A DNA stretch of 64,000 nt from Acidobacteriota bacterium (GTDB lineage Bacteria > Acidobacteriota > Terriglobia > UBA7540), in NCBI GenBank assembly GCA_003165315.1, contig PLSX01000231.1:24038-88037 (forward strand), in the 5' to 3' direction. A program made the translations under genes and the position numbers. Under the pieces are notes generated by a model, which ran no database searches, was not told the DNA's origin, and saw only the letters and a program-made list of their open reading frames with translations. This document shows, one piece after another, positions 1 through 8,403 of this stretch. Each line of letters opens with the position of its first letter. Position 1 is the stretch's first letter.

Positions 1-767
1 TTCGGAATCACGCAGCCGGCCACTTCCCCCGCCTGCATCATCTGTGCGATCTTCGCCGTGGGGACGTAGACGTTGGCGAGTACGGGAATGTGCCCCAAAC
101 CTTCGCGGTCCATGTACTGCTTCAGTTCATAGAGCTTGCGCAGGTTGTATCCCAGTTGGGTGATGATGTACTTGGCCCCCGCGCCGATCTTCAGTTGCAG
201 TTTATAAAACTGCATCATCTGGTCGGCCTCGTGAACCTTGTAAGGGTTCACCACCGCGCCAGCGAAGAAATCGAAAGGCGAGCTATGGACGGTGCGTGGC
301 CCCAGGTTGTACTCAATCCCCTTGCGCATCGCTTCGAGCAGCCAGACGATGAGGACGGAATCCAGGTCGTAAACGGGTTTGGCCTTCCCGGCAAACCCCT
401 CTTTCTGGGCGTCACCCGTCAAAGCGAGGACGTTTTCCACGCCCATGCGCGCCAGGGCATGCAGGCGGCTTTCCAAGGCGGACCGGTTTCCATCCTTGCC
501 GGTGAGGTGCGCGATCGGCGTCAGGCCCTTTTCCCGGATGTTCGCAACAAAAGACTCGGGCGGCAGCGCGGGATTGCCACCCGGCAGGTCGGTAACGCTA
601 ATCACCTTGATGCCATTGGGCTCAGCGGCGGCTTCTTTAACGAAGGTTTCCGCCTCGGTAACATTGTGGTCCCGGCCGAGGACCAGCTCCGCGGTGCAAA
701 AGAACTCTTTCTTCTCCAACGCCTGGCGCAGATGGTTCACTGACTCGGATTGATTGTTCTCTACCAT
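1..767 (-). CDS. metF: Methylenetetrahydrofolate reductase (MetF family), 3' end cut by window
   Basis: Reduces 5,10-methylene-THF to 5-methyl-THF using FAD, feeding methionine synthesis or C1 assimilation in the cytoplasm. The 255 visible codons start at ATG 767 behind a strong AAGGAG ribosome site. They show the MetF barrel: a CTAELVLGRD strand near residue 27, VISVTDLPGGNPA, ARMGVENVLALTGD (the conserved LTGD flavin-site segment near residue 110) and YIITQLGYN near residue 205. The carboxyl end lies beyond base 1. It is the last of three minus-strand genes with fhs and a cNMP-fold protein, so a C1-THF unit is likely, but 456 bases of repeat DNA separate it from the middle gene and it may have its own promoter. 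The family call is firm. Whether it serves methionine synthesis or a Wood-Ljungdahl-like branch cannot be told from this fragment. Confidence 0.9.
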   Translation of the reverse strand, partial: MVENNQSESVNHLRQALEKKEFFCTAELVLGRDHNVTEAETFVKEAAAEPNGIKVISVTDLPGGNPALPPESFVANIREKGLTPIAHLTGKDGNRSALESRLHALARMGVENVLALTGDAQKEGFAGKAKPVYDLDSVLIVWLLEAMRKGIEYNLGPRTVHSSPFDFFAGAVVNPYKVHEADQMMQFYKLQLKIGAGAKYIITQLGYNLRKLYELKQYMDREGLGHIPVLANVYVPTAKIAQMMQAGEVAGCVIP

Positions 768-780
768 CTATTTCTCCTTA

Positions 781-990
781 CGAGTGACGAGCGGCAAGTA
801 ACGAGCAGGCGGGGCATCATTCTCTCTGCCAGTGACAAGTGACAAGTGACGAGCAAACGTAACAACCCATTTTCAGTCGAGAGCACCGTAAATGTTGTTT
901 GCTCGTTACTTGTCATTCGTCACTGCTTTTTCCGCTTGCTTGTCACTCATCACTTGTCACTGCTTTTCCGCCTGCATGTCAGGCGTCACT
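781..990. repeat. GTGACGAG/GTGACAAG word repeat, imperfect inverted pair
   Basis: Degenerate copies of GTGACAAG/GTGACGAG run one way at 781-858 and the opposite way at 896-990. The stretch TGACAAGTGACGAGCAAAC ending at 858 is complementary to the stretch starting at 896 at about 18 of 19 positions, with a loop of about 37 bases. A transcript reading toward metF would fold it into a long hairpin ahead of the start codon. Confidence 0.7.
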
Positions 991-1072
991 TAAGGAACCC
1001 TCACCCCGCCTTCGGCGCCCACCTCCCGCCGGGGCGGGAGACGGGACGGGGAGAATGGGGGGGTGCTCGAAA

Positions 1073-1122
1073 CCCACGGCTTACGCCATGGGCTACATTA
1101 TGACGCCCCGATGCATCGGGGC
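1073..1122. repeat. REP-like double hairpin
   Basis: The stem CCCACGGC / GCCATGGG is followed by GGCTACATTATG and the perfect palindrome GCCCCGATGCATCGGGGC at 1105-1122. The first hairpin and its GGGCNACATTA tail recur at 4128-4158, and the CATTAT/GGCTAC vocabulary recurs at 58649-58705, so this is a dispersed element. Confidence 0.65.
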
Positions 1123-1223
1123 TGACTTCGGCACCCGACTTCCGACTCAAAACACTCGCTTCACGCATGCTCGTCAATCGCTTTTTCCACTTGCTTGTCA
1201 CTTGTCACTTTTCACATGCCACT

Positions 1224-1679
1224 CTAAGCAGCAGGCCGCGATTGGCGATCCTCGTCCCAGGCAACTGAGGAGAGATAGGTCCTCACCAGCCGCTGGCCCA
1301 CCATGGCGGCAAGGTTCCTGAAAAAATTCATCCCACTTCGAGGATCCTCCGCCAAAATTCCCTCCAATTGCTGTTTCGCGATGCGGGTGACTCGCGTATC
1401 TGTCATGCATTCCGCAGAGGCGGTATATGTGGCGTTTCCCACTAGACTGGACCAACCAATGACGTCGCCCACGGAACTGGCCACGTGCGCAAGTAAAAGT
1501 CTTCGGCCGGCACTGAGCCGAATGCGGCCCTGATTGAGAATGTAAAAGTTCGCAGCAGCCTCATTCTCGTGAAATATACATTCACCCGGCCCGTACGATA
1601 ACTCACACCCAAGTTCCAGGATTTTCTTGCGAGTCTCGGCGCTGAGGTCGTGAAAGAGATATTCTGATTCGCCGTACAT
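1224..1679 (-). CDS. Stand-alone cyclic-nucleotide-binding-fold protein (Crp/Fnr sensor domain only)
   Basis: The 151-residue protein is almost entirely one cNMP-binding beta-roll (about residues 8-125), including GPGECIFHENEAAANFYILNQGRIRL. No helix-turn-helix follows, so it lacks the DNA-binding half of Crp/Fnr regulators, which run to about 220-250 residues. The phosphate-binding cassette is poor: the usual FGE...PRxATV pattern reads IGW...ATYTASA, without the conserved Glu and Arg, so classical cAMP binding is doubtful. It has three cysteines (two of them near residues 24 and 34). It sits between fhs and metF on the same strand, which suggests a role in sensing or controlling C1 metabolism, but that is only context. 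It could also be a truncated regulator. Confidence 0.75.
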   Translation of the reverse strand: MYGESEYLFHDLSAETRKKILELGCELSYGPGECIFHENEAAANFYILNQGRIRLSAGRRLLLAHVASSVGDVIGWSSLVGNATYTASAECMTDTRVTRIAKQQLEGILAEDPRSGMNFFRNLAAMVGQRLVRTYLSSVAWDEDRQSRPAA

Positions 1680-1702
1680 TGATTGCTCCTATACAAAAAA
1701 GT

Positions 1703-1860
1703 AGACAAGTGACGAGTGCCAAGTGACGAGCAAGCAAACCATCACTCCAGCTTCCGTCGCCATCCCGTCTCGTGCTATCATATGCAAATCACCCATAACC
1801 GAACCCATGTTCGCTCGTCACTCGCCACTGGATTTACGCTTGCTCGTCACTCGTCACTCT
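1703..1860. repeat. GTGACGAG word repeat, second inverted pair
   Basis: The left arm at 1703-1740 (AAGTGACGAGCAAGC words) and the right arm at 1810-1860 (GCTTGCTCGTCACTCGTCACT) are complementary over about 21 bases with two mismatches, with about 70 bases between them. The pair fills the gap between the fhs stop and the cNMP-fold gene. Confidence 0.7.
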
Positions 1861-1861
1861 T

Positions 1862-3625
1862 CTAGAAAAGTCCGCTGACTTTTCCCGTTTTGACATCCAC
1901 ATCGATCTTGCGAAAACCGGGATTGGAAGAGGTTCCCGGCATCAGGCTTATGGTTCCTGCGCACGGGCAAAGGAACTTAGCCCCTGAGTAGACCAACACA
2001 TCACGAATCGGCAGCACCCATCCCTTGGGAACACCCTTGAGCGTTGGGTCGTGGCTCAAGCTCAAATGCGTCTTCACCATCATCGTGGCGAAATCAGCGA
2101 ACTTAGGATCCGCTTCGAGTTGTTTAGCTTTGGCCTCCGCCTCGGGAGTCCAGGACGCGCCGTCAGCTCCATAAACCTCTTTGGCGATCACTTCCACGCG
2201 GTCGCGCAGTTTCATTTCGGCGGGGTACAAATACTTGAAGTGGACCTCTTCCTTGCAGGCGTCGAGCACCGCGTCGGCCAACTCCAAAGCTCCCTCGCCA
2301 CCTTTGGCCCAGTGCTGGGAAGCCGCGCAGCGCGCTCCCGCGGCTTCAACCGCTCGCTTGATTAACGCAATTTCTTCTTTCGTGTCAGTATGAAACTCGT
2401 TGATGCAAACCACGGGATTGATTCCCGACCGCCGAATGATCCCAAGATGATGCAGCAGGTTGGGGAGGCCTTGCTCCAGTAGTTTCAGGTTCTCTTTAGT
2501 GTACTCTTCGGCGAGGGGTATTCCGGGAGCGACGCGCGGGCCACCTCCGTGCATCTTCAAGGCTCGAATCGTGGTAGTAAGGACAGAGACGTTAGGCTTC
2601 AGGCCACTGCAACGACATTTCACGTTCCAGAATTTCTCAAAGCCGATATCCGCCGCGAAGCCGCTCTCCGTGACGTGATAATCGAACATCTTCAGGCCCA
2701 GGCGGTCTCCGATGATGCTGGATTGCCCCACGGCGATGTTGGCGAACGGCCCGGCATGCACCATGCAGGGCTGATATTCCGCCGTGCTGCACAATGTTGG
2801 GTTGATGGTATTACGCATCCAAGCGGCCATGGCCCCGGCCACTTCCAAGTCACTGGTGGTTAAAGGTTTACCCTGCTTGTCATAGGCAACAGTAATCTCC
2901 CCCAGGCGCTTGCGCAGGTCAGCCAGGTCCGTAACGATGGCCAGAATCGCCATCAGTTCGGAACTCACCGTGATGGCAAACTTCGATTGCATCAGGTAGC
3001 CATCCTGCCAGCCACCGATGCCGATCAAAATATTGCGCATAGCCTGGGCGCAATAATCGATGACCCACCCCATCTCCACGCGAGTGGGGTCAACGTCCAA
3101 ACGCCGCATTTTGCTGAGCTTAGCCAGTTGCTCATCGCCATAATTCCGTTCGTGCTGCATCCGCGCGGTGAGCGCCACCATGGCCAGGTTGTGGGCGTTG
3201 GCGATGTCGTTGATGTCACCGGTGAGGCCTAGTGAAAACTCTGTCATGGGGATCAGCAGTGCATTCCCGCCACCGGCGGCGGTCCCCTTCACATTCATGG
3301 TGGGTCCACCGGAAGGTTGCCGCAGGCAGCCGCCTGCATTTTTGCCCCGCTTGCCCAAACCCTGCATCAAACCCAAAGAGGTTGTGCTTTTTCCCTCACC
3401 TAGGGGGGTGGGGGTTATGGCCGTCACTTCGATATATTTCCCGTCCGGGCGGCTGCTGAGGCGGTCTATGATCTTGAGAAAATCCAGCTTAGCCAGGCGA
3501 CCCATAGGGATAACTTCATCTTGTTGAAGCCCTAATCGGTCCTGCCAATCCCGAGCACTCGGCATGTTTAACTCTGCAGCCTCGGAAATCTGCCAATCCT
3601 GCATCTGGGTTGCGTCGTACGCCAT
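1862..3625 (-). CDS. fhs: Formate--tetrahydrofolate ligase
   Basis: Makes 10-formyl-THF from formate, THF and ATP; cytoplasmic, entry point of the methyl branch of C1 metabolism. The P-loop TPLGEGKST is at residues 73-81 within [15 protein letters not shown]. The adenylate and folate regions follow as [15 protein letters not shown] and [14 protein letters not shown]. The protein has 587 residues against the usual 555-560. The family's LREPSLGP..GIKGGAAGGG block reads [18 protein letters not shown], so this is a divergent Fhs; the P-loop and HAITSAHN-like segment are intact. ATG 3625 precedes a normal amino end, and a possible sigma-54 promoter lies about 45 bases upstream. With metF downstream it supplies formyl-, methylene- and methyl-THF steps. 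Confidence 0.93.
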   Translation of the reverse strand: MAYDATQMQDWQISEAAELNMPSARDWQDRLGLQQDEVIPMGRLAKLDFLKIIDRLSSRPDGKYIEVTAITPTPLGEGKSTTSLGLMQGLGKRGKNAGGCLRQPSGGPTMNVKGTAAGGGNALLIPMTEFSLGLTGDINDIANAHNLAMVALTARMQHERNYGDEQLAKLSKMRRLDVDPTRVEMGWVIDYCAQAMRNILIGIGGWQDGYLMQSKFAITVSSELMAILAIVTDLADLRKRLGEITVAYDKQGKPLTTSDLEVAGAMAAWMRNTINPTLCSTAEYQPCMVHAGPFANIAVGQSSIIGDRLGLKMFDYHVTESGFAADIGFEKFWNVKCRCSGLKPNVSVLTTTIRALKMHGGGPRVAPGIPLAEEYTKENLKLLEQGLPNLLHHLGIIRRSGINPVVCINEFHTDTKEEIALIKRAVEAAGARCAASQHWAKGGEGALELADAVLDACKEEVHFKYLYPAEMKLRDRVEVIAKEVYGADGASWTPEAEAKAKQLEADPKFADFATMMVKTHLSLSHDPTLKGVPKGWVLPIRDVLVYSGAKFLCPCAGTISLMPGTSSNPGFRKIDVDVKTGKVSGLF

Positions 3626-3667
3626 CGCTCGGTTCCCCCCGATTTCTTGGTACAGTCAAGCTATTAA

Positions 3668-3683
3668 AGCACTTGCGGTGCCA
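3668..3683 (-). promoter_or_regulatory. Possible sigma-54 promoter for fhs
   Basis: On the minus strand the sequence reads TGGCAC-CGCAA-GTGCT. It has a full TGGCAC -24 box and the invariant GG-N10-GC spacing of RpoN promoters; the -12 box has GTGC in place of TTGC. The -12 end is about 43 bases before the fhs ATG. Based on one pattern match only. Confidence 0.45.
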
Positions 3684-4127
3684 TTCTTGGGAATATGTGC
3701 AAAAAGTCCATTCCCTTTTCAGGATTGAAACTATGCCGCACATGGGCCATGCCCCCGTGTGGCAGAGGACAAGGCATCGCAGTTGCCTTGGCAATGCCGT
3801 AATGGAAAGTAAAGGCGAAAACGGCAAGTGTCAAAGGGAAAATTGGTGGACCCGCCGAAGCTGAGTGAAAGACTCAATAATAACGGTAAGCCCTTAGGGG
3901 GCGCGAGAATTCAGCCCAGGCCAACGGCCTACAAGCGCGAACTAAAGCAGATTGCATTGTCCAAAGCTGCGCAGCGGCAATATATGGTGGCCCATGAGGC
4001 AAGCCGCGGGATTACGCGTCTCAGCGGGTTTTGCGAGTCTCTTGATTGGCGACAGAAAAATCCTGCTCGTTCGGTTGCAATGATGTCGCCCCTATCGGGG
4101 TTTGCGCAGTATCCCCCTGTTCGCTCT

Positions 4128-4147
4128 CCCACGGCTTTCGCCGTGGG
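4128..4147. repeat. REP-like hairpin
   Basis: A perfect stem CCCACGGC / GCCGTGGG with a four-base loop, followed by GCCACATTACGGCGCCC. It matches the element at 1073-1122 in stem and tail. Confidence 0.65.
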
Positions 4148-4192
4148 CCACATTACGGCGCCCGGTGGGACGGGCTAGTGGGGTCATTTGCT

Positions 4193-4244
4193 GTGCCATG
4201 GCCATCCTGGCCATGCACGGGCACGGGCAGGACGCCCGTGGCAC
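4193..4244. repeat. Three-way-junction palindromic element, short copy
   Basis: Outer arms GTGCCA and TGGCAC enclose two inner hairpins, ATGGCCA-tcc-TGGCCAT and CACGGGC-aggac-GCCCGTG. The left end and the right end (CCCGTGGCA followed by TTCC) recur at 63078-63176, so it is a dispersed structured repeat, MITE- or REP-like. Confidence 0.7.
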
Positions 4245-4583
4245 TTCCGGATGATATCGCTACCGGTGCGGGTTGGTCGGATTTTCGGCAACCCAATTGC
4301 AAAACGATTTGTGAGCTGGAACAAAATGACTCAGTTGCCCCAAAGCAGTTTACTTAGCTATTCTAAGTACTTCAGTGGAAGCGCCTCCATCGGTTGCACA
4401 CCTGAAGTAATACGGGGCAGTTTTTGCAGACTTTCCCCTCACAAAAATAGCTGCGCGAAGAAGGGGTTGCTTCCTTCTGACGCAAGGCTTACGCTTCCTA
4501 GAAAAAAGCGTACCTAGAGACCGTAAGCACTTCACCACTTACGGAATTGCCCAGGGATACTTTAAGCGAAGGAATGAATTACT

Positions 4584-5801
4584 ATGAGCCTCAGCCAACT
4601 TGCCAAATCCATTAATGAGTCACCCACACTAAAGCTGAATGAAACCGCCGCCCTGCTGCGAGAGAAGGGCGAGCCCGTAATTCATCTGGGCGGGGGAGAG
4701 CCAAAAAGCAAAGCTCCCATCGATGCCATTATTAATTGCACCTCTTTGTTGAACACTGGCGAAGTGCGCTACACGCCGCCGGACGGAATTCCCGCCTTAA
4801 AGAAGTCGGTGATTCGCTACACGGAAGAGCACTATCACAAGGTCGTCACGGCGGACAACGTTCTCTGCTCGGGCGGCGCCAAGCAGGCGTTAATGGTCTT
4901 GCTCCATGCGATTCTGGACCCCAAGGAAGAAGTGATTTTTCCCGCACCCTATTGGGTGAGTTATCCGGAGATGGTGAAACTTGCGGGCGGCGTACCAGTG
5001 CCGGTGACTGCTGAGGACGGCACGTTCTACCCCTCGGTCAAGGAAATAACGGATGCCGTGGGTTCTTACACCAAGGCGATCATTCTCAACAGCCCCAATA
5101 ATCCCTCCGGCGCCATGTACTCCCGCGATTTCGTGGCGGAGATTGTGGACTTCTGCGAGAAGAAGAGCATTTACCTGATCATGGACGACATTTACAACCG
5201 CCTGGTGTTCGAAGGCAAGAACGCGCCCATCTGTTACGACTTTGCCCGCACGCCGCTGGAGCAATCCAAGCTGGTGGTGATCAACGGAGTCTCCAAAATG
5301 TACGCCATGACGGGATTCCGCATCGGTTGGGCCGTGGCCAACAGTGAATTGACGGAAGCGATGGGGAACATCCAATCGCAGCAAACCTCCGGCCCCGCCG
5401 CGCCATCGCAATGGGCCGCTGTAGGAGCATTAAACGGTGTGCAGTCCTCCGTGGAAGCCTTGCGCATGACGCTGGAGAACAATCGCAACGTCATGCTGGA
5501 ACGCCTCGAAGCTATTCCCGGCGTCAAGGTGACGAAGCCCGAAGGCACATTCTACTGTTTCCCCGATTTCAGCGCCTACATGAAGGATTCGCAAAAGTTG
5601 GCTAATTTCCTGCTTCAGAAAGTGCGTGTGGTGTCGGTACCGGGCAAGGAATTCGGCTTCGAGGGCCATTTGCGCCTCAGCTACTGCGGCACGATGAAGG
5701 ACATTACCGAAGGGCTGGAACGCATTCAGTGGGCGCTGGACCCCAACTCCGCCAACGAGCTTTATTTGGGGGATAGGAAATTGGTGAGGGATTGGCTGTA
5801 A
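4584..5801 (+). CDS. Pyridoxal-phosphate aminotransferase, class I (aspartate aminotransferase-like)
   Basis: Moves an amino group between an amino acid (probably aspartate) and a 2-oxo acid, cytoplasmic. The 405 residues follow the type I fold: SGGAKQAL phosphate-binding region near 96-103, NSPNNPSG at 169-176, DDIYNRL near 201-207, the Schiff-base lysine in SKMYAMTG (K238) and FRIGWA with the phosphate-binding Arg at 246. GEVRYTPPDGIPALK near 59-73 resembles the bacterial Ib aspartate/prephenate aminotransferase group. The start ATG 4584 has an AAGGAA ribosome site. Its own transcript is likely, since 958 bases of non-coding DNA precede it. Substrate is uncertain within this promiscuous family, so no gene symbol is given. 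Confidence 0.88.
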   Translation: MSLSQLAKSINESPTLKLNETAALLREKGEPVIHLGGGEPKSKAPIDAIINCTSLLNTGEVRYTPPDGIPALKKSVIRYTEEHYHKVVTADNVLCSGGAKQALMVLLHAILDPKEEVIFPAPYWVSYPEMVKLAGGVPVPVTAEDGTFYPSVKEITDAVGSYTKAIILNSPNNPSGAMYSRDFVAEIVDFCEKKSIYLIMDDIYNRLVFEGKNAPICYDFARTPLEQSKLVVINGVSKMYAMTGFRIGWAVANSELTEAMGNIQSQQTSGPAAPSQWAAVGALNGVQSSVEALRMTLENNRNVMLERLEAIPGVKVTKPEGTFYCFPDFSAYMKDSQKLANFLLQKVRVVSVPGKEFGFEGHLRLSYCGTMKDITEGLERIQWALDPNSANELYLGDRKLVRDWL

Positions 5802-5873
5802 AGAAAGTGGTCAGCTTTCGGCAATCAGCTAAAAGCTGCGCCGTTCGTTTTGGGTTCGCAGTGAGGAAGAATC

Positions 5874-6236
5874 TTGAAAGATTTTAGGGACCTGAATGTC
5901 TGGAAGAAAAGCCGTGCGCTGGTCTTGGCTGTGTACAAAGCTTCACGTGGTTTCACCAAGGAGGAGCTTTTTTCGCTAACCAGCCAGTTTCGCCGAGCGG
6001 TGGCATCAGTGCCGGCCAATATTTCAGAAGGTTGCGGCAGAGCAAGCGACGCGGACTTTGGCCGGTTTCTGCAGATAGCGATGGGATCGGCAAGTGAGAC
6101 CGAATATCATCTGCTGCTTGCCTACGACTTGCATTATTTGAATAACGATGCCTTCGGAGAACTGACGAAAGGCGTAATCGAAGTCAACCGCATGCTTGCT
6201 TCTCTCCTGGGAAGGATCAAGGGGGAAGCTGAGTAA
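5874..6236 (+). CDS. Four-helix-bundle protein (23S rRNA intervening-sequence / S23 family)
   Basis: A 120-residue all-helical protein with the family landmarks DLNVWKKSRAL at the amino end, FSLTSQFRRAVASVPANISEG near 33-53 and ASETEYHLLLA near 73-83. The start is TTG 5874 behind GAGGAAG. Relatives are found inside rRNA intervening sequences, alone in intergenic positions, or as Avd partners of diversity-generating retroelements. Here there is neither rRNA nor reverse transcriptase nearby, so it is a stand-alone copy of unknown role. It sits between AGCTGA-word repeats on both sides (5806-5841 and 6238-6360). Confidence 0.85.
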   Translation: MKDFRDLNVWKKSRALVLAVYKASRGFTKEELFSLTSQFRRAVASVPANISEGCGRASDADFGRFLQIAMGSASETEYHLLLAYDLHYLNNDAFGELTKGVIEVNRMLASLLGRIKGEAE

Positions 6237-6237
6237 A

Positions 6238-6360
6238 GAAAGCTATCAGCGATCAGCGGTCAGCTAGTTACAACCCCATCGGAGCGGGAATGCGGGAACA
6301 ATTCCGGTCTTAGCTGAACGCTGACAGTTGATCGCTTATAGCTGACCGCTGAAAGCTAAT
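6238..6360. repeat. AGCTGA-word inverted repeat upstream of pckA
   Basis: The left arm at 6238-6269 (AGCTATCAGCGATCAGCGG words) and the right arm at 6310-6360 (GCTTATAGCTGACCGCTG words) pair imperfectly around a 41-base centre. The element ends about 12 bases before the pckA ATG, so it would be part of that mRNA leader. Shorter patches of the same words lie at 5806-5841 and 8038-8073. Confidence 0.65.
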
Positions 6361-6372
6361 TAAGGAATTCAC

Positions 6373-8034
6373 ATGAACATCTACCTCGACATCGTCTCCC
6401 CTGCTTCCAAGGAAGCCGGAATTCTTGCCAGTGATTACGGTTTGCAGAACCACGGTCTGGTGAATCTGCGCCGCGTTTACTGGAACCTCAGCACCGCTGC
6501 CCTCTATGAAGAGATCGTGTTCCGTTCCGAGGGAACTCTAACGCACCTTGGGCCGGTGCTTGTAAACACGGGCAAGCACACGGCGCGAGCGGCGGCTGAC
6601 AAGTTTGTGGTGCGCGAGCAATCGACGGAAGAACGGGTCTGGTGGGGCACGTACAATCGTCCCTTCACCGGCGAAAACTTCAGCTCGCTGCTGACGCGAC
6701 TGCAAGGCTACCTTCAGGGCCGCGACGTCTTTGTGCAGGACTGCTTTGCCGGCGCCGATCCCGAATACTCCATGCCCATTCGCATCATCACCCAAAAGGC
6801 ATGGCACAGCCTGTTTGCGCGCACCATGTTCCTGAAGCATCGGAACCAGGACAATCTGAAGAAGCACGTACCGGAGTTCACCGTGATCTCCGTGCCTGGC
6901 TTCCTCGCTTCACCCATGGTTGACGGCACCCGCTCCGACACTTTCATCATCCTGAATTTCCGCGAACGGCTGGCCATCATTGGCGGATCAAATTACGCCG
7001 GCGAAATCAAAAAGACCATCTTCACCGTGCTTAACTTCCTGCTGCCGCTGGAGGGCGTACTGTCCATGCATTGCTCGGCCAACGTGGGAAACGACGGTGA
7101 CGTGGCCATCTTCTTTGGACTCTCCGGGACCGGCAAAACCACACTTTCCGCCGACCCCAATCGCCACCTGATTGGCGACGATGAGCACGGCTGGAGCGAC
7201 AACGGGGTCTTTAATTTTGAGGATGGTTGCTACGCCAAGGTCATCCGCCTTTCCGAGGAGGCCGAACCGCAGATCCACGCCGTCACCCGCCGCTTTGGCA
7301 CCATATTGGAAAACGTGGCTTACGATCCGGTTTCGCGCCACATCGATTTGAACGACGATAAGGTGACGGAGAATACGCGCGCCGCGTATCCGCTGGAATA
7401 CATTTTCAATCATCTGCCGGAGAAGCATGCGGGACATCCAAAGAATGTCCTTTTCCTCACCTGCGACGCGTCTGGAGTAATGCCGCCCATCTCACGTCTC
7501 ACTCCTGAGCAGGCGATCTACCATTTCATCTCCGGCTACACAAGCAAGATCGCGGGGACGGAAATCGGTCTGGGCACAGAGCCGCAAATCACCTTCAGCA
7601 CATGCTTTGGCGGACCCTTCATGGTGCATCACCCTTACGCCTACGCCGAACTGCTGAAGAAGAAGATTGTGAAGCACCATGCCAATGTTTGGTTGGTGAA
7701 TACCGGATGGACGGGCGGGCCGTTTGGAGTGGGCAAACGCATCAGCATCAGCCACACGCGCGCGCTGCTGAACGCCGCACTCAGCGGGAAGCTGCAAAAC
7801 GTGGAGTTTCACAAGGACCCCGTCTTCGGCTTTGACGTCCCAAAAACCTGCCCTGGCGTGCCCACGGAGATCCTCGATCCGGCCAACACCTGGCCGAGCC
7901 GCGAGGAATATGACAAGAAGTATGACGCGCTGGCCGCACGCTTCATCGAGAACTTTAAATTGATGATGAAAGAGTGCCCCGAACACATACTGGAAGCCGG
8001 ACCCAAGCGAATCACCACTACCCCCGTGCGATGA
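6373..8034 (+). CDS. pckA: Phosphoenolpyruvate carboxykinase (ATP)
   Basis: Converts oxaloacetate and ATP to phosphoenolpyruvate and CO2; gluconeogenesis, cytoplasm. The protein has 553 residues, close to the usual 520-540. The PEPCK-specific P-loop GLSGTGKT is at 249-256, the kinase-2 segment LIGDDEHGW at 266-274, and the substrate-side segments MPIRIITQKAWHSLFARTMF and FRERLAIIGGSNYAGEIKK are present. NTGWTGGPFGVGKR near 443-456 is also typical of the ATP-dependent enzyme. Start ATG 6373 is preceded by AAGGAA. A Rho-independent terminator follows at 8130. Monocistronic, or preceded by the four-helix-bundle gene across the repeat at 6238-6360. Confidence 0.96.
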   Translation: MNIYLDIVSPASKEAGILASDYGLQNHGLVNLRRVYWNLSTAALYEEIVFRSEGTLTHLGPVLVNTGKHTARAAADKFVVREQSTEERVWWGTYNRPFTGENFSSLLTRLQGYLQGRDVFVQDCFAGADPEYSMPIRIITQKAWHSLFARTMFLKHRNQDNLKKHVPEFTVISVPGFLASPMVDGTRSDTFIILNFRERLAIIGGSNYAGEIKKTIFTVLNFLLPLEGVLSMHCSANVGNDGDVAIFFGLSGTGKTTLSADPNRHLIGDDEHGWSDNGVFNFEDGCYAKVIRLSEEAEPQIHAVTRRFGTILENVAYDPVSRHIDLNDDKVTENTRAAYPLEYIFNHLPEKHAGHPKNVLFLTCDASGVMPPISRLTPEQAIYHFISGYTSKIAGTEIGLGTEPQITFSTCFGGPFMVHHPYAYAELLKKKIVKHHANVWLVNTGWTGGPFGVGKRISISHTRALLNAALSGKLQNVEFHKDPVFGFDVPKTCPGVPTEILDPANTWPSREEYDKKYDALAARFIENFKLMMKECPEHILEAGPKRITTTPVR

Positions 8035-8129
8035 GAAGGAAGCTGACAGCACACGGATGATAGCCGACAGCTAATTCAGATCAGCACATAGTTCTGAACT
8101 CATATCCCACCGCGTTGAGAAATCCCACA

Positions 8130-8157
8130 GGGGCGGTTCGCGAACCGCCCCTTTTCT
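8130..8157 (+). terminator. Rho-independent terminator after pckA
   Basis: A perfect 11-bp palindrome GGGGCGGTTCG / CGAACCGCCCC at 8130-8151, followed by TTTTCTTT. It ends transcription about 100 bases past the pckA stop. Confidence 0.85.
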
Positions 8158-8387
8158 TTCCCCTGTTTCCAATCTGAAATTAGCTATTTCAATTCCGCCG
8201 CTATGAACCCGCCACCATGAAAATGGAGTTTGGATCTGTAATGCGGAATGTCGAATCCGGATTCTTGAATCCCGAACGGCGTTCGGCCGATTGCATTCCG
8301 TAACGTTCAAGGGTATGTTATGGGCACGGCAAAAAGTCAAAGATAGGAATTCAAAATACGGGCCGCTGAGCAACGTAACCTGGGCAA

Positions 8388-8403
8388 CGGCCACTTCCTT
8401 GCT
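8388..8403 (+). promoter_or_regulatory. Possible sigma-54 promoter for the PilZ gene
   Basis: CGGCCA-CTTCC-TTGCT keeps GG-N10-GC and a consensus TTGCT -12 box; the -24 box matches TGGCAC at 4 of 6 positions. It is 66 bases before the ATG at 8469. Pattern match only. Confidence 0.35.

Larger units (their letters stand above)
768..1223. other. Intergenic region upstream of metF, packed with repeats
   Basis: No convincing gene. It holds the GTGACGAG-word inverted repeat (781-990), a C/G-rich stretch with a CTCCCGCC / GGCGGGAG hairpin near 1023-1040, two REP-like hairpins (1073-1122) and a further GTGAC-word patch at 1154-1222. On the minus strand this is the metF leader. Confidence 0.6.
3626..4583. 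other. Long intergenic region between fhs and the aminotransferase gene
   Basis: Divergent promoter region of 958 bases. It contains the putative fhs promoter at 3668-3683, a CCCCTATCGGGG hairpin near 4090-4100, a REP-like hairpin at 4128-4147 and the three-way-junction element at 4193-4244. Between 4320 and 4560 the DNA turns AT-richer and probably holds the aminotransferase promoter, but I cannot fix its boxes. Open frames here have no recognisable protein. Confidence 0.5.

Noticed and set aside
3828-4178. Open frame of 116 codons on the plus strand
   Set aside because: Only the first half looks protein-like, the second half reads through REP hairpins, and no ribosome site or family is seen.
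5874-6236. Avd accessory protein of a diversity-generating retroelement
   Set aside because: No reverse transcriptase and no template/variable repeat pair in the window; the protein fits the general four-helix-bundle family equally well.
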